Origin: Oleidesulfovibrio sp964593925
GTDB taxonomy: Bacteria > Desulfobacterota > Desulfovibrionia > Desulfovibrionales > Desulfovibrionaceae
Length of the DNA stretch: 50,365 bases
NCBI GenBank assembly: GCA_964593925.1
Contig: CAZQKM010000015.1
Span: forward strand, 1-50,365
Direction of reading: 5' to 3'
The position numbers and the translations under genes were made by a program. Of this stretch, positions 27,009-36,702 are shown piece by piece; the first letter of the stretch is position 1, and each line of letters starts with the position of its first letter. The notes beneath the pieces were generated by a model, which saw only the letters and a list, made by a program, of their open reading frames with translations, had not been told where the DNA came from and made no database searches.

Positions 27009-28238
27009 ATGCAGAGTAGCCCTGCTACAAAAATGTGTATTCTATGTGGACGCTGTCTGGATGTCTGCCCGGTATTCCTTGCCTCCGGCAAAGAGGAGCT
27101 TTCGCCCAAGGCAAAACACACGCTCTTGCAGGCATTGCAAACAGATATCTTGCCGGATAGCTTGGCCGCACGCCAACTGGCGGACTTGTGTGTTTCGTGT
27201 GGCCGGTGTGCCCGGATCTGTCGCCAGGGGCTTTCTGTGCCCCGTGCACTAAGCACTCTCCGTGCCCGGCATCCCTCATGGGCAGGTTTTTTGTGGCAAC
27301 GGTGGATTACCCATGGTGCGTTTTTGTGGCCCTCTCTCGCATCACTGGCCCGTATGGCTCCAGATACGCTTCCCATCCCGGACCTGCTACGCCGCATGTT
27401 GCATGCGGGCATGACCATGCGCCAAGTACCAGCTGAACCTTGGTTCCAGATCACAAAAAATAACACACCGCAAAAAAAAACCGCCCTAATCTTTGCGGGC
27501 TGTACAGCCACGTATATCCGCCCCCACTGGCGCACAAAAGCAGAAAAACTGCTGCATATGCTGGGTTACGCCTCTCCTGCCAAACCCTCTTTTATCTGTT
27601 GCGGCCAGACACTGGAACACGCAGGCCTGTGCCAAACTGCGCATGAAGCCCGTCAGCGCAATGTGCAGCAATGGCGCAAGGCGGGCAAGCCTATGCTCAT
27701 CACTACCTGTGCCAGCTGTACCTATGGCCTGCAAAGCTATGCACAAGACAAGGCACTGTGGCATCACACAGATTCTATAGCACAATGGCTGGATTCCCTA
27801 GTACCGCTCTGCGACCTCCTGATAGGCTGTGATGTCCGCCCGCTGCCCCATGCTCCTCTGGCCTTGCACTATCACCAGCCGTGCCACGCTCCAGTGGCGG
27901 TTGATCCAGATAAGACACTGCTGACCCGACTTGCCGCAGCGCTGCCTCCCACATCAGCGGATACCACACATCCCAAGCGTATGTTTACAAGCACACGCAA
28001 CTGTTGCGGCATGGGCGGCAGTATGCAGATCATAGCCCCTCAATTGTGTCAGGAGGTCAATACAGCCTGCTGGAAGGCCCTGGATAAGCTCACCGCCCCT
28101 ACATCGCAAGAGTGTAGCAGTACAAACTCGCAGAGCATAGTCACAGGCTGCTCTGCCTGCACACTGCAACTTGCCCACACGGCCCCATCCAGCACCGAGG
28201 TATACCACTGGCTTGATATCATCCAGCCAAGGGGATAA
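27009..28238 (+). CDS. Fe-S electron-transfer protein, GlcF/CCG-domain type
   Basis: 409 residues. Two ferredoxin-like motifs lie at the N-terminus: CILCGRCLDVCP and CVSCGRCARICR, the second with Arg in place of the usual Pro after the fourth Cys. Two CCG cysteine-rich domains follow (LIFAGCTAT with FICCGQTLEHAG and TTCASCTYG; then YHQPCHAP, RNCCGMGGSM and TGCSACTLQL). This is the layout of GlcF, LldE-like and HdrD-like proteins. It probably accepts electrons from the GlcD-like flavoprotein upstream and hands them to the membrane or another carrier. A gap of about 150 bases separates the two genes. Confidence 0.9.
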   Translation: MQSSPATKMCILCGRCLDVCPVFLASGKEELSPKAKHTLLQALQTDILPDSLAARQLADLCVSCGRCARICRQGLSVPRALSTLRARHPSWAGFLWQRWITHGAFLWPSLASLARMAPDTLPIPDLLRRMLHAGMTMRQVPAEPWFQITKNNTPQKKTALIFAGCTATYIRPHWRTKAEKLLHMLGYASPAKPSFICCGQTLEHAGLCQTAHEARQRNVQQWRKAGKPMLITTCASCTYGLQSYAQDKALWHHTDSIAQWLDSLVPLCDLLIGCDVRPLPHAPLALHYHQPCHAPVAVDPDKTLLTRLAAALPPTSADTTHPKRMFTSTRNCCGMGGSMQIIAPQLCQEVNTACWKALDKLTAPTSQECSSTNSQSIVTGCSACTLQLAHTAPSSTEVYHWLDIIQPRG

Positions 28239-28587
28239 CCCCTCACTACTTGTCTCCCCTGGCGGGCAGCCAACATGTCCCAACAGTCGCCGGGGTTACG
28301 GTCACCTGTTTTTGTACCAGATACGCGGCCATACCAGTGGTTGACGTTGCCTGTTGCGCTCTTATGTTATTTGGATTAGCAACGAGGATACCATATCGCC
28401 GCAGCACACGCGGCCTAACACTACCAGGAACACAACACAGCACGTTTTTGTAGCGATATCTGTAAAAACGACCGTATTCCATGGCATGTACGTTCTGCAC
28501 ATACACCCGAAGCCGGCAGTATGTCATAAACGCAAAACTAACAAAACGCATATCCATGCGCCCATGATACCTCTCCCGGAGAAATGA
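28239..28587 (+). other. Gene-free stretch upstream of secA
   Basis: About 350 bases with no supported gene. A possible secA promoter is TTGACG (28341-28346) with TGTTAT (28365-28370), spacing 18; the match is moderate. A GGAG just before the ATG at 28588 is the secA binding site. Confidence 0.4.
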
Positions 28588-31167
28588 ATGCTTGGCTCCA
28601 TCGTAAAAAAAATTTTTGGTTCACAAAATGACCGCTATATCAAATCACTGCATACGCAGCTTGCACAGATTAATGCCTTGGAAGCCACAATGGGTGCCAT
28701 GCCGGACGAGGCCTTCCCTGTCCGCATGGCCGAGTTACGCACACAGATAACTCAAGGGGCCACAACAAATTCTGTTCTACCCGAAGTTTTTGCCATGGTA
28801 CGTGAAGCAGGCAGACGCACACTGAACATGCGCCACTATGATGTCCAAATGATTGGCGGCATGGCCCTGCATTACGGGAAAATTGCAGAAATGCGCACCG
28901 GTGAAGGTAAAACTCTGGTGGCAACTCTGCCTGCTGCGCTCAACGCCCTTACCGGCAAAGGTGTGCACTTGGTCACGGTAAACGATTACCTTGCTCGACG
29001 TGATGCCGACTGGATGAGCGTGCTCTACAGTTTCCTGGGCCTTGATGTGGGTGTCATTGTACATGGCTTGACCGATGAAGAGCGTCGCTTGGCCTATGCT
29101 GCGGATATTACATACGGCACCAACAATGAGTTCGGCTTTGACTACCTGCGCGATAACATGAAATTTTATAAAGAGCAGCTAGTACAACGCGCCCACCACT
29201 TTGCCATTGTGGACGAAGTAGACTCCATTCTCATTGATGAAGCGCGTACCCCCCTGATCATTTCCGGCCCGTCCGAAGAATCCACAGGCTTGTACCGCCG
29301 CATCAACGACATCATTCCACGCTTGCAACGTGACACTCACTATACTGTGGATGAAAAAGCTCGCACCGCCGCGCTCACTGATGACGGCGTGCAAGAAGCA
29401 GAAAAAACACTGGGCCTCGACAACCTGTATGACCCGCAGAACATCTCGTTTCAACATCATATCCTGCAGGCACTCAAAGCATACAGCCTATTTACCCGGG
29501 ATGTAGACTATATCATCCAGGACGAACAAGTCGTCATTGTGGACGAGTTCACCGGTCGCCCCATGCCGGGTCGCCGTTTTTCAGATGGCCTTCACCAGGC
29601 TTTGGAGGCCAAAGAAGGGGTCAAGGTTGAGGCAGAAAACCAGACACTCGCTTCCGTCACCTTCCAAAACTATTTTCGTATGTATGAAAAGCTGGCAGGT
29701 ATGACCGGCACTGCGGATACCGAAGCCGTGGAATTTCAACAAATTTATGCCTTGGAAGTGGTTAGTATACCTACCAACAAGGCCATGATCCGCAAAGACA
29801 GGCCAGATGCCATTTACAGAACACGTGCCGAAAAGTTTAACGCCATTGTCGACGAAATTGTCCGCCTACACAAAAAAGGCCAACCTGTCTTGGTGGGCAC
29901 CATCTCCATTGAGATATCAGAGCGTATCGCCGAACGGCTTAAAAAACGGGGTGTGCCGCATAACGTTCTGAACGCCAAACAGTTTGAAAGAGAAGCAGAA
30001 ATCGTGGCCGAAGCCGGTCAGGCGGGCAAAGTTACCATTGCCACCAACATGGCCGGTCGTGGTACAGACATCGTGCTGGGTAACGGCGTTCCCGAATTAG
30101 GTGGCCTATATATCCTGGGCACTGAACGCCATGAATCACGTCGTATTGACAACCAGCTGCGTGGCCGCTCAGGCCGCCAGGGTGATCCTGGCGAATCACG
30201 TTTTTTCCTCTCTCTGGAAGATGACCTACTGCGCCTTTTCGGCTCGGACCGTATCGCAGGCCTTATGGAAAAACTCGGCATGGAAGAAGGAGAATCCATT
30301 GAAAACAAAATGGTTTCTCGCGCCATCGAAAACGCGCAAAAACGTGTGGAAGGGCATAACTTTGAAATCCGCAAGACCTTGCTGGATTATGACAATGTAA
30401 TGAACCAACAACGCGAGGTGATCTATACCCTACGCCGCGACAGTATGCTGGAAGAAGACCTCGAACCCACCATCCACGAATTTCTCACAGATATCATCGA
30501 CGATATCTTTGCGCCTTTGGAACAAGCCAAAGGCAAGGAAATGGATAAGGAAACATGCGCTACCTTTGCCGGACGTCTTGAAGAAACCTTTTTTCTCTCT
30601 CGCGTATATCCAGAACTTGCTCCCCAAAGTGACGATTCCCCCACAAGCACGACTGTCCTACCCACCGCAGCAGAGGCACAACAGGCTGTAGAAAATATTC
30701 TTGAAGCTCTGAAAGAAAACGCAGGCCCAGTATACAAGGATATCCTGCGGTATTTCCTGCTGGAAGAACTGGACCGTAACTGGAAAGAGCATCTGCTGAA
30801 CATGGACCACCTGCGCGACGGTATCGGTCTGCGCGGTTATGGCCAGCGAGACCCCAAACAAGAGTACAAGCGTGAAGGCTTTGCCCTGTTTCAGGATATG
30901 CTCTGGAATATCAAGGAGAGTGTATTCCGCGCCTTGACGCGTCTGCGCTTGCAGCGAGCAGCCACTGCTGCCCCCCAAGAAGGAGATCTACAAGAAACAG
31001 ATGCAACAGCATTACGCCATAAAGAGCACTCCTCCGACCTGTCTTACTCTGGCGGCGAGGCAGATACCCCAAAAACGCCCACACGTCGTGCCTCCCCCAA
31101 AATAGGTCGTAATGATACCTGCCCCTGTGGTAGCGGAAAAAAATACAAAAAATGCTGCGGTGCCTAA
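28588..31167 (+). CDS. secA: Protein translocase ATPase SecA
   Basis: 859 residues. Walker A is MRTGEGKTLVATLPA near 105; the DEAD-box Asp residues are in IVDEVDSILIDEARTPL. The second helicase domain holds TNMAGRGTDIVLGNGV, ESRRIDNQLRGRSGRQGDPG and the helical scaffold region. The C-terminus has the zinc-binding CPCGSGKKYKKCC that contacts SecB and ribosomes. SecA drives export of unfolded proteins through SecYEG. It appears complete. Confidence 0.98.
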   Translation: MLGSIVKKIFGSQNDRYIKSLHTQLAQINALEATMGAMPDEAFPVRMAELRTQITQGATTNSVLPEVFAMVREAGRRTLNMRHYDVQMIGGMALHYGKIAEMRTGEGKTLVATLPAALNALTGKGVHLVTVNDYLARRDADWMSVLYSFLGLDVGVIVHGLTDEERRLAYAADITYGTNNEFGFDYLRDNMKFYKEQLVQRAHHFAIVDEVDSILIDEARTPLIISGPSEESTGLYRRINDIIPRLQRDTHYTVDEKARTAALTDDGVQEAEKTLGLDNLYDPQNISFQHHILQALKAYSLFTRDVDYIIQDEQVVIVDEFTGRPMPGRRFSDGLHQALEAKEGVKVEAENQTLASVTFQNYFRMYEKLAGMTGTADTEAVEFQQIYALEVVSIPTNKAMIRKDRPDAIYRTRAEKFNAIVDEIVRLHKKGQPVLVGTISIEISERIAERLKKRGVPHNVLNAKQFEREAEIVAEAGQAGKVTIATNMAGRGTDIVLGNGVPELGGLYILGTERHESRRIDNQLRGRSGRQGDPGESRFFLSLEDDLLRLFGSDRIAGLMEKLGMEEGESIENKMVSRAIENAQKRVEGHNFEIRKTLLDYDNVMNQQREVIYTLRRDSMLEEDLEPTIHEFLTDIIDDIFAPLEQAKGKEMDKETCATFAGRLEETFFLSRVYPELAPQSDDSPTSTTVLPTAAEAQQAVENILEALKENAGPVYKDILRYFLLEELDRNWKEHLLNMDHLRDGIGLRGYGQRDPKQEYKREGFALFQDMLWNIKESVFRALTRLRLQRAATAAPQEGDLQETDATALRHKEHSSDLSYSGGEADTPKTPTRRASPKIGRNDTCPCGSGKKYKKCCGA

Positions 31168-31209
31168 AGGCAGTGAATCATCCGTCACAGCGGTATCCGG
31201 AGACATACC

Positions 31210-32385
31210 ATGAGCAGTATACAAGGGTTTTCATTTGCCACATTGCGTGCCGGCTTCAAAGCCTCTGACAAGCCTGATCTTGGCCTTATCTACAGTCAGT
31301 ACCCCGCAACAGTGGCCGGAGTATTTACAACCAACGTGTTCAAAGCAGCGCCCGTGCTTGTAGCCATGGAAACCGTGGCCACAGGTACGGCTAGGGCCGT
31401 TGTCATCAACTCTGGGCAGGCCAATGCCTGTACAGGAAAACAAGGGCTTGCCAACTGTAGAGAGACACTGCGCATGTTGTCAGAGGCCACGGGTATTGCT
31501 GCGGAGCATATCATACCGGCTTCCACAGGCATCATTGGCCAGCATTTGCAAATGGATTTGTGGCAACAGGCCGTGCCACGTCTTGCAGAGGGACTGGGCC
31601 AAGCCACACTGGATGACTTTGCCCGTGCCATAATGACCACGGACAGTTTTCCCAAAGCTGTAACAGCCAAACTTGCTCTACGCGGCGGTACAGTACGGCT
31701 TGCAGGCGTATGCAAGGGGGCCGGCATGATCTGCCCCAATATGGCCACCATGCTGGCTGTCGTGTTATGTGATGCCCATGTGCCGTACCATGCCTGGCAA
31801 ACCATGTTCCACAACGCTGTTAACCTCTCCTTCAATCGGGTCAGCGTAGATGGCGATACCTCAACCAATGATACCGTACTCGGTCTTGCCAACGGCGCGT
31901 CAGGTGTCAGCGTAGCCTCTGATGAGCTGCCAGCACTCCAAAAAGCCGTGACCCAAATCATGGAGGACCTTGCCTACATGCTGGTGCAAGACGGCGAAGG
32001 GGCCACCAAGGTGCTGCACATTACCGTACAGGGCGCGGCTGATGACAGCCACGCAGAAAAAGCCGCCCGTACAGTGGGCCACTCACAACTGGTAAAAACC
32101 GCATTTTATGGTCAAGATGCCAACTGGGGACGCATTGTGGCAGCCTTGGGGCGTTCTGGTGCACAGTTTTCTCCGGATGACGTCAGTATCACCATCAACG
32201 GCGTATCCTTATTTACCCATGGTGCCCCAACTGACATTGACGGTGATGCCCTGCTCAAAGAGCCGCTTGCACAACAGGATATATACCTAAAAATCACCCT
32301 TGGGGCGGGAGACGGAGCATACACCTTGTTGGCCTCAGACCTATCACACGAGTATGTCAGCATCAATGCCGACTACCGTACTTAG
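31210..32385 (+). CDS. argJ: Bifunctional glutamate N-acetyltransferase/ornithine acetyltransferase ArgJ
   Basis: 391 residues. The self-cleavage site is KGAGMICPNMATML with the nucleophilic Thr180; the protein cuts itself before this Thr to give alpha and beta chains. TNVFKAAPV, NSGQANACTG and DGEGATKVL are further family marks. It moves the acetyl group from N-acetylornithine to glutamate in arginine synthesis, and may also use acetyl-CoA. It follows secA by 42 bases. Confidence 0.97.
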   Translation: MSSIQGFSFATLRAGFKASDKPDLGLIYSQYPATVAGVFTTNVFKAAPVLVAMETVATGTARAVVINSGQANACTGKQGLANCRETLRMLSEATGIAAEHIIPASTGIIGQHLQMDLWQQAVPRLAEGLGQATLDDFARAIMTTDSFPKAVTAKLALRGGTVRLAGVCKGAGMICPNMATMLAVVLCDAHVPYHAWQTMFHNAVNLSFNRVSVDGDTSTNDTVLGLANGASGVSVASDELPALQKAVTQIMEDLAYMLVQDGEGATKVLHITVQGAADDSHAEKAARTVGHSQLVKTAFYGQDANWGRIVAALGRSGAQFSPDDVSITINGVSLFTHGAPTDIDGDALLKEPLAQQDIYLKITLGAGDGAYTLLASDLSHEYVSINADYRT

Positions 32386-32445
32386 CGCTGGTTCCCATCC
32401 CCTACCTGCTTATGGCAAAAGGCATGGCAAAAAAAATGGATGCGC

Positions 32446-32474
32446 TTGACACTCCTGTGTCTATTTTGTAAGTA
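32446..32474 (+). promoter_or_regulatory. Likely promoter of tRNA-Ser
   Basis: TTGACA (32446-32451) is followed after 17 bases by TAAGTA (32469-32474). The -35 is perfect and the -10 is weak. Transcription would begin near 32481, about 50 bases before the mature tRNA. Confidence 0.5.
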
Positions 32475-32531
32475 CAAATCCTTGCATGTGTACGCCCTAT
32501 GGTACAAAATATGTTTTATATGCAGGTAATT

Positions 32532-32625
32532 GGTGAGGTGTCCGAGCTGGCCGAAGGAGCTCGCCTGCTAAGCGAGTAACGGATGTAGAGTCCGTTCGAG
32601 AGTTCAAATCTCTCCCTCACCGCCA
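32532..32625 (+). tRNA. tRNA-Ser (anticodon GCU)
   Basis: 94 bases including an encoded CCA. The acceptor stem pairs GGTGAGG (32532-32538) with CCTCACC (32615-32621), discriminator G. The anticodon arm is CTCGC-CTGCTAA-GCGAG, giving anticodon GCT. A long variable arm, as in all serine tRNAs, lies between it and the TTC-containing T arm. It reads AGC/AGU codons. A strong terminator follows within 10 bases. Confidence 0.97.
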
Positions 32626-32632
32626 TATTTTA

Positions 32633-32667
32633 AGGGTTCAGAAAAAATTCTGAACCCTGTTTTTTTT
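32633..32667 (+). terminator. Terminator of tRNA-Ser
   Basis: AGGGTTCAGAA (32633-32643) pairs perfectly with TTCTGAACCCT (32648-32658) around four As, followed by GTTTTTTTT. This is a textbook intrinsic terminator on the plus strand. Confidence 0.93.
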
Positions 32668-32831
32668 ACGCTCCAAAATGTTTGTGGAGTGATTTTTTTG
32701 AAAACACTCTACGGATAGATATCAGCGAACGGAGCACTATATAAAAGTCAAAAACCTCAAATATGGTCAAAAAACAAATCCGACATTTCAACTACGAAAC
32801 CTACAGGCCTACTAGCAAACATGTTTACAAA

Positions 32832-32874
32832 GCAAAAACCCCTGACAACCTAATAGGTTACCAAGGGTTTTTGA
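32832..32874 (-). terminator. Probable terminator of the ssb end of the minus-strand operon
   Basis: AAAAACCC (32834-32841) and GGGTTTTT (32865-32872) form an outer stem, with AACCT/AGGTT (32847-32851, 32855-32859) as an inner stem. Read on the minus strand, the second arm ends in GGTTTTTGC, a T-rich tail. It lies about 25 bases past the ssb stop. The tail is short, so efficiency is uncertain. Confidence 0.62.
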
Positions 32875-32896
32875 CACTATGGGTGGAGGCATTTTT

Positions 32897-33382
32897 TTAA
32901 AAAGGCACATCGTCCATACCACTGACTTCTGAAGGAAATGCCGGCCCCATATCACCGGGATCGCCTTCCATGGGAGGCCCTTGGTTACCACGCTGCTGTC
33001 CCTGCTGAAAAGAACGGCGTTCTCCACCTTGGGCCTGAGCCCCTGGGCCATCGCCACGCCGATCAAGAAACTGCACACGTAGTCCTTTAATTTCAGTGGT
33101 ATACCTGTTCTGCCCTTGCTGGTCCTGCCATTGTCTTGTTTGCAAACTCCCTTCCACAAAAACCATGCTGCCTTTGGAAAGATAGTTGGCACAATTTTCG
33201 GCCTGCCTTTGAAAAACCACGACTGTGTGCCATTCTGTAGCTTCTTGGCGGTTGCCATCCCTGTCTGTATACGTTTCGCTGGTAGCGATACGCATACGCG
33301 CCACAGGCGTGCCGGACTGGGAGTATTTCATTTCAGGATCAGCTCCCAATCTACCGATAAGCATCACTTTATTAAGCGACAT
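32897..33382 (-). CDS. ssb: Single-stranded DNA-binding protein
   Basis: 161 residues. The N-terminal OB fold starts MSLNKVMLIGRLGADPEMKY and contains WHTVVVFQRQAENCANYLSKG and VFVEGSLQTRQW. A Gln/Gly-rich linker leads to the acidic tip MDDVPF, which binds partner proteins. AAGGAG precedes the ATG. It coats single-stranded DNA in replication and repair. It is the last gene of the minus-strand block that begins at motA. Confidence 0.97.
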   Translation of the reverse strand: MSLNKVMLIGRLGADPEMKYSQSGTPVARMRIATSETYTDRDGNRQEATEWHTVVVFQRQAENCANYLSKGSMVFVEGSLQTRQWQDQQGQNRYTTEIKGLRVQFLDRRGDGPGAQAQGGERRSFQQGQQRGNQGPPMEGDPGDMGPAFPSEVSGMDDVPF

Positions 33383-33414
33383 GCAGCGACTCCTTTCTAT
33401 ATCTTTACGCCTGT

Positions 33415-33735
33415 CTATGCTGTTACGAGCTTTTGTTCAAGCTCTGCAAGCGCCTCTTCCAGTTGGTTGGTCAACCTGTTTGCCTGTGTGGGGTCCCAAT
33501 TGCCAAGAGCTTCTTCCAGCAATCGCACAAGGTTTACCACACCAGCCACACCGGCCTCCAACAGAGTTTTAGTCTGTGCATCCCACGGCACAAAACGACA
33601 TCCGTCATCCAAACCGCGTACAAGCTCAAGCACACCACACGGGGCTGCCGGATGCTGGCTGGCATCACCCCATACCAAGGCATGTAGGTTCGGCCATGCT
33701 TCTTTGACCTCATCCGGATCAAAAGTATAGGCCAT
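33415..33735 (-). CDS. Small acidic protein of unknown function
   Basis: 106 residues from the ATG at 33735 (MAYTFDPDEVKEAWPNLHAL), with GAGGG 5-6 bases upstream. An in-frame GTG at 33783 would overlap the preceding gene. No membrane segment or cysteine cluster. Tryptophans near the N-terminus (EAWPNLHALVWGD, VPWDAQ) are followed by a helical C-terminal half with a likely coiled coil (LLEEALGNWD, LEEALAELEQKL). It sits 27 bases after the biotinyl-protein gene and 32 bases before ssb, so it is probably in the same transcript. I do not recognise the family. Confidence 0.65.
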   Translation of the reverse strand: MAYTFDPDEVKEAWPNLHALVWGDASQHPAAPCGVLELVRGLDDGCRFVPWDAQTKTLLEAGVAGVVNLVRLLEEALGNWDPTQANRLTNQLEEALAELEQKLVTA

Positions 33736-33761
33736 TACCCTCACTTGCAGCACTTTTCCCA

Positions 33762-34415
33762 CTAGTATTCCTTCTCTTTCCACTCGGTATGCACGCGTCT
33801 GACAACGTCTTCAATAACCTCGACCTGGTCAGACTCGCACACGCCAATGAGGGGCTGCCCTGCATCCACATTTTCATTATGCTGAAAATATACCGTGTAG
33901 ATAACCCCTTCAGGCCCTTCATAGTGCAACGGAGTTTCCCGCTTCATGCGCGACATGATAAATAGCTCCATACCATTTTGCACTTTGATGGCCTGTGGAC
34001 CGGATATCTTCACTTTTTTGTCCGCTTCTGGAGTAAAATAATACTTGGCACGTTCTGGAGCAGTAAAAAGGTACAGTGCTTTTTTCAAAATAATTCCAAG
34101 CACTTCATCTTTTGAAAGATAATGTCTGATACTGACCAGAGGGGTTCCTGCCTCTACAAAGGCACCCTCATATTCGTGATGGATATGTTTGACAGCGCCT
34201 TTTTCACACGCATAAATAGGTTTACTGTTACGCTCACGCTCAATGGTGGCCAACAGCGTACCGTTTACCTCCTTCCATTTACCGGAAGGGCCACGCACCC
34301 GCTTTCCTACTTTAAGCGGCGCAAATGTCACTATCCCCGTGTGGGGTGCTACAATAAGCTCTTCCTCATAGGGCGAGGCCTTTATTTCTTCAAGAAGTTT
34401 TGAGATGTCGAGCAC
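33762..34415 (-). CDS. Biotinyl-carrier-like protein of the acetyl-CoA carboxylase set
   Basis: 217 residues from a GTG at 34415 preceded by GAGG; an earlier GTG at 34466 would overlap accDA. The C-terminal half looks like a biotinyl domain: IMSRMKRETPLHYEG, then VIYTVYFQHNENVDAGQPLIGV, where the Lys in SRMKRE sits at the place of the biotinylated Lys in the usual EAMKM. The flanking residues are unusual. Another lipoyl/biotinyl-like half, ACEKGAVKHIHHEYEGAFVE, precedes it. It follows the fused carboxyltransferase directly, which supports the role as carboxyl carrier. Whether it is biotinylated is inferred, not seen. Confidence 0.68.
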   Translation of the reverse strand: MLDISKLLEEIKASPYEEELIVAPHTGIVTFAPLKVGKRVRGPSGKWKEVNGTLLATIERERNSKPIYACEKGAVKHIHHEYEGAFVEAGTPLVSIRHYLSKDEVLGIILKKALYLFTAPERAKYYFTPEADKKVKISGPQAIKVQNGMELFIMSRMKRETPLHYEGPEGVIYTVYFQHNENVDAGQPLIGVCESDQVEVIEDVVRRVHTEWKEKEY

Positions 34416-34440
34416 GGTTATCCTCTGCTGTACCTTGCAG

Positions 34441-36702
34441 TTAACGATAGTAAAGGTTGCGGCCACCCATGGTTAACAGCGCCTGCCGCAAATTCAGCCT
34501 CAGCTCTCTACGATCCCAGACACCCTGGATATGTCCCCTACTCAAGGCCTTGAAAGCATTGTGGTAGTCAGGGGGTATATCCATTCCCGTGGTTTCTTTG
34601 ATAACCCCACGCCCGGCAAAACCGATATTGGCAGAACGAATGGAGAACTGATATGGTGAACAGCCCAAAAAGCTGGCCAAGGGCCCAGCATAGGAGTTGG
34701 TGTCATACACCACAAGATAGAGACCGCCTTCTTCTATATAACGTCGCACTGCCATGGTACAACGCGGCATCTGGATAACACCGTTGGTACCTTCTTGAAT
34801 CCGTATGCCTGCCGTGCCGTGCACATAGGCGAGAAACGGAAAACGTTTTTTCTTGGCTCGCTCTGCAGCACGGATAAACTTTTCACCCTCGGCCGCCCCC
34901 ACTGATCCCCCCCGAAACGGAGCAGTCAACATGGCTACAACAATCTTGATGTTGTCCAACCTGGACTCAAAGGTTATGCAGCCAGACTTCTGGCCTGTGC
35001 TCTGCTTAGCCTTATCAAGTGTCACATCAAACCCCTCAAACCCAAGGGGATTGGCCGACTCAAGCTCTGTATTAAACTCAAATACAGATCCCTGATCAAA
35101 AACGTTACGCACAAACCATTTACTTTCCATGGGAAAATGGTGACCGCAGTAGCTACATACCCCTGCAAACTCACCAAACAGATCAGGAGCCCACAAATCA
35201 AGGCAACCATGTGTAACCGCATTGGGACACGTTATGGTACGGTCTTCCTTTGCTCTGGGGCTTACATACCGCCACTCACCATTACGCTGGTCTTCCTGGT
35301 CCCACTGCGAGAGCATGGTAAGTTCTTTTTCTTTATCGCCAACCCCGGTAGAACTGGAAACCAGAGAAGTACTTAGCTTGCGCCAAGGGCTTAACAGCCT
35401 GTCCATGAGCACCCGAGCCTCTGCATCAACCTCTTCTACCGCATAGACAATGCGCTGCTGATGTTTACGCCACAGATCATATTTAAAGTAAGAATATATA
35501 TCCCAGCCCAGGTTATGTCCGCCCCCCCACAACCTGCGGTGCATGGGGCGTCTGTCAAGACATGCCTGACGTGACAGACGACGGAACTTACGATGACGCT
35601 TGGCAACCAACCGCTCGCGTGCGCTGGCAGACAAACTCCACCGTACATAAATCGTGTCAAAGTCAATTTCAGCGCTCTTTTTGCCACGTCGCCGCAACAC
35701 CATGCCACGCACCAAAGAAAAACCTCTGACACTAAAAATCACCTCATCCGTGGCTCTGATGATTTCCTGCCGCAATCTGCGAAAAAAAGCATAATGGTGC
35801 GGACGAGCACCCAAAAGAGGCTCCTCAATGATATGATCTATATAGCCCATGCGCTTGTTGTCCGCCGCGGTAATACGTAACTGATGAGCACACTTTTCAA
35901 TCAACTCTGCCGAAGCACGCTGGCCGGGCTGTAATCGTCCCTCAATGGCTGCTGCCCCCTCCGGCGAAATGACAGAATAGTACCCGTGCGACAACATCAG
36001 CCTGGTGTCGGCAAGCCCAATAGCTTCGGCTCCGCCAGATCCACCTTCGGAAAATACAGCCACCACAGGAACCCTGAGCCCTGCCATTTCATACAAGTTG
36101 CGTGCAATCTGCTGCGCAGCACCTGGGGCATCCTCAATGGGATATGAACCAGGAGTAAAGATAAAAGTGTGGATCGGGATGTTTTCCGTTTCCGCAACCT
36201 TCATATATTGCAACGCCTTGGCGTTACCCCAAGGCTTTACCGAACCGCCATTACGAAACTCTTCACCATGGCCTTTTTCCTGCCCGATGACCATGACCGG
36301 CTGGTGATAGGTTTTTTTCCCGCTACGGCGGGTAATATAGGCACGAGCAATGAGCATGCCCGGGTCAATACTATTTTCATCCTTACCACCAATTTCCGTA
36401 TAGTTATCATATACGTTTTCCAGTATATCACGCAGGCATATACGCTGGGGATGACGCACAATGCGTACTCTGTCCATGGGGGTCAGGTCCGCTTCAAGCT
36501 TACGCTCTACAAAGTCGAACAAATCTTCCACCGTAGCCACAGCAGCATGCTGCTCCGCAACAGAAAGGTACTTTTCCCTCAACATCAACTCTTGCAACTT
36601 ATTGGCAAGCAAGCGCAGGCTTTCTTCCTGTTTTTCAGTAAGAACGTCTTGAAGGTAGCGCAAACGCTCACTCAACTGGTGCAACTTTTTATCTAAATCC
36701 AT
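34441..36702 (-). CDS. accDA: Acetyl-CoA carboxylase carboxyltransferase, AccA and AccD fused in one protein
   Basis: 753 residues from the ATG at 36702, with GGAGG upstream. The N-terminal half is AccA-like (alpha): the coiled start LDKKLHQLSERLRYLQD, then PVMVIGQEKGHG, GSYPIEDAPGAAQQIARNL and the oxyanion motif FSEGGSGGAEAIGLAD. The C-terminal half is AccD-like (beta): a zinc site from CPNAVTHGC and CSYCGHHF, then FRGGSVGAAEGEKF. It moves CO2 from carboxybiotin to acetyl-CoA to make malonyl-CoA for fatty acids. Alpha precedes beta within one chain. A linker of about 130 residues rich in Arg (residues about 320-450) joins the halves. Fused forms of this kind are known in Desulfovibrio. Confidence 0.9.
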   Translation of the reverse strand: MDLDKKLHQLSERLRYLQDVLTEKQEESLRLLANKLQELMLREKYLSVAEQHAAVATVEDLFDFVERKLEADLTPMDRVRIVRHPQRICLRDILENVYDNYTEIGGKDENSIDPGMLIARAYITRRSGKKTYHQPVMVIGQEKGHGEEFRNGGSVKPWGNAKALQYMKVAETENIPIHTFIFTPGSYPIEDAPGAAQQIARNLYEMAGLRVPVVAVFSEGGSGGAEAIGLADTRLMLSHGYYSVISPEGAAAIEGRLQPGQRASAELIEKCAHQLRITAADNKRMGYIDHIIEEPLLGARPHHYAFFRRLRQEIIRATDEVIFSVRGFSLVRGMVLRRRGKKSAEIDFDTIYVRWSLSASARERLVAKRHRKFRRLSRQACLDRRPMHRRLWGGGHNLGWDIYSYFKYDLWRKHQQRIVYAVEEVDAEARVLMDRLLSPWRKLSTSLVSSSTGVGDKEKELTMLSQWDQEDQRNGEWRYVSPRAKEDRTITCPNAVTHGCLDLWAPDLFGEFAGVCSYCGHHFPMESKWFVRNVFDQGSVFEFNTELESANPLGFEGFDVTLDKAKQSTGQKSGCITFESRLDNIKIVVAMLTAPFRGGSVGAAEGEKFIRAAERAKKKRFPFLAYVHGTAGIRIQEGTNGVIQMPRCTMAVRRYIEEGGLYLVVYDTNSYAGPLASFLGCSPYQFSIRSANIGFAGRGVIKETTGMDIPPDYHNAFKALSRGHIQGVWDRRELRLNLRQALLTMGGRNLYYR

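Noticed and set aside
32532..32880. Possible integration site at the tRNA-Ser 3' end
   Set aside because: No integrase, no second copy of the tRNA 3' end in the window, and normal housekeeping genes follow.
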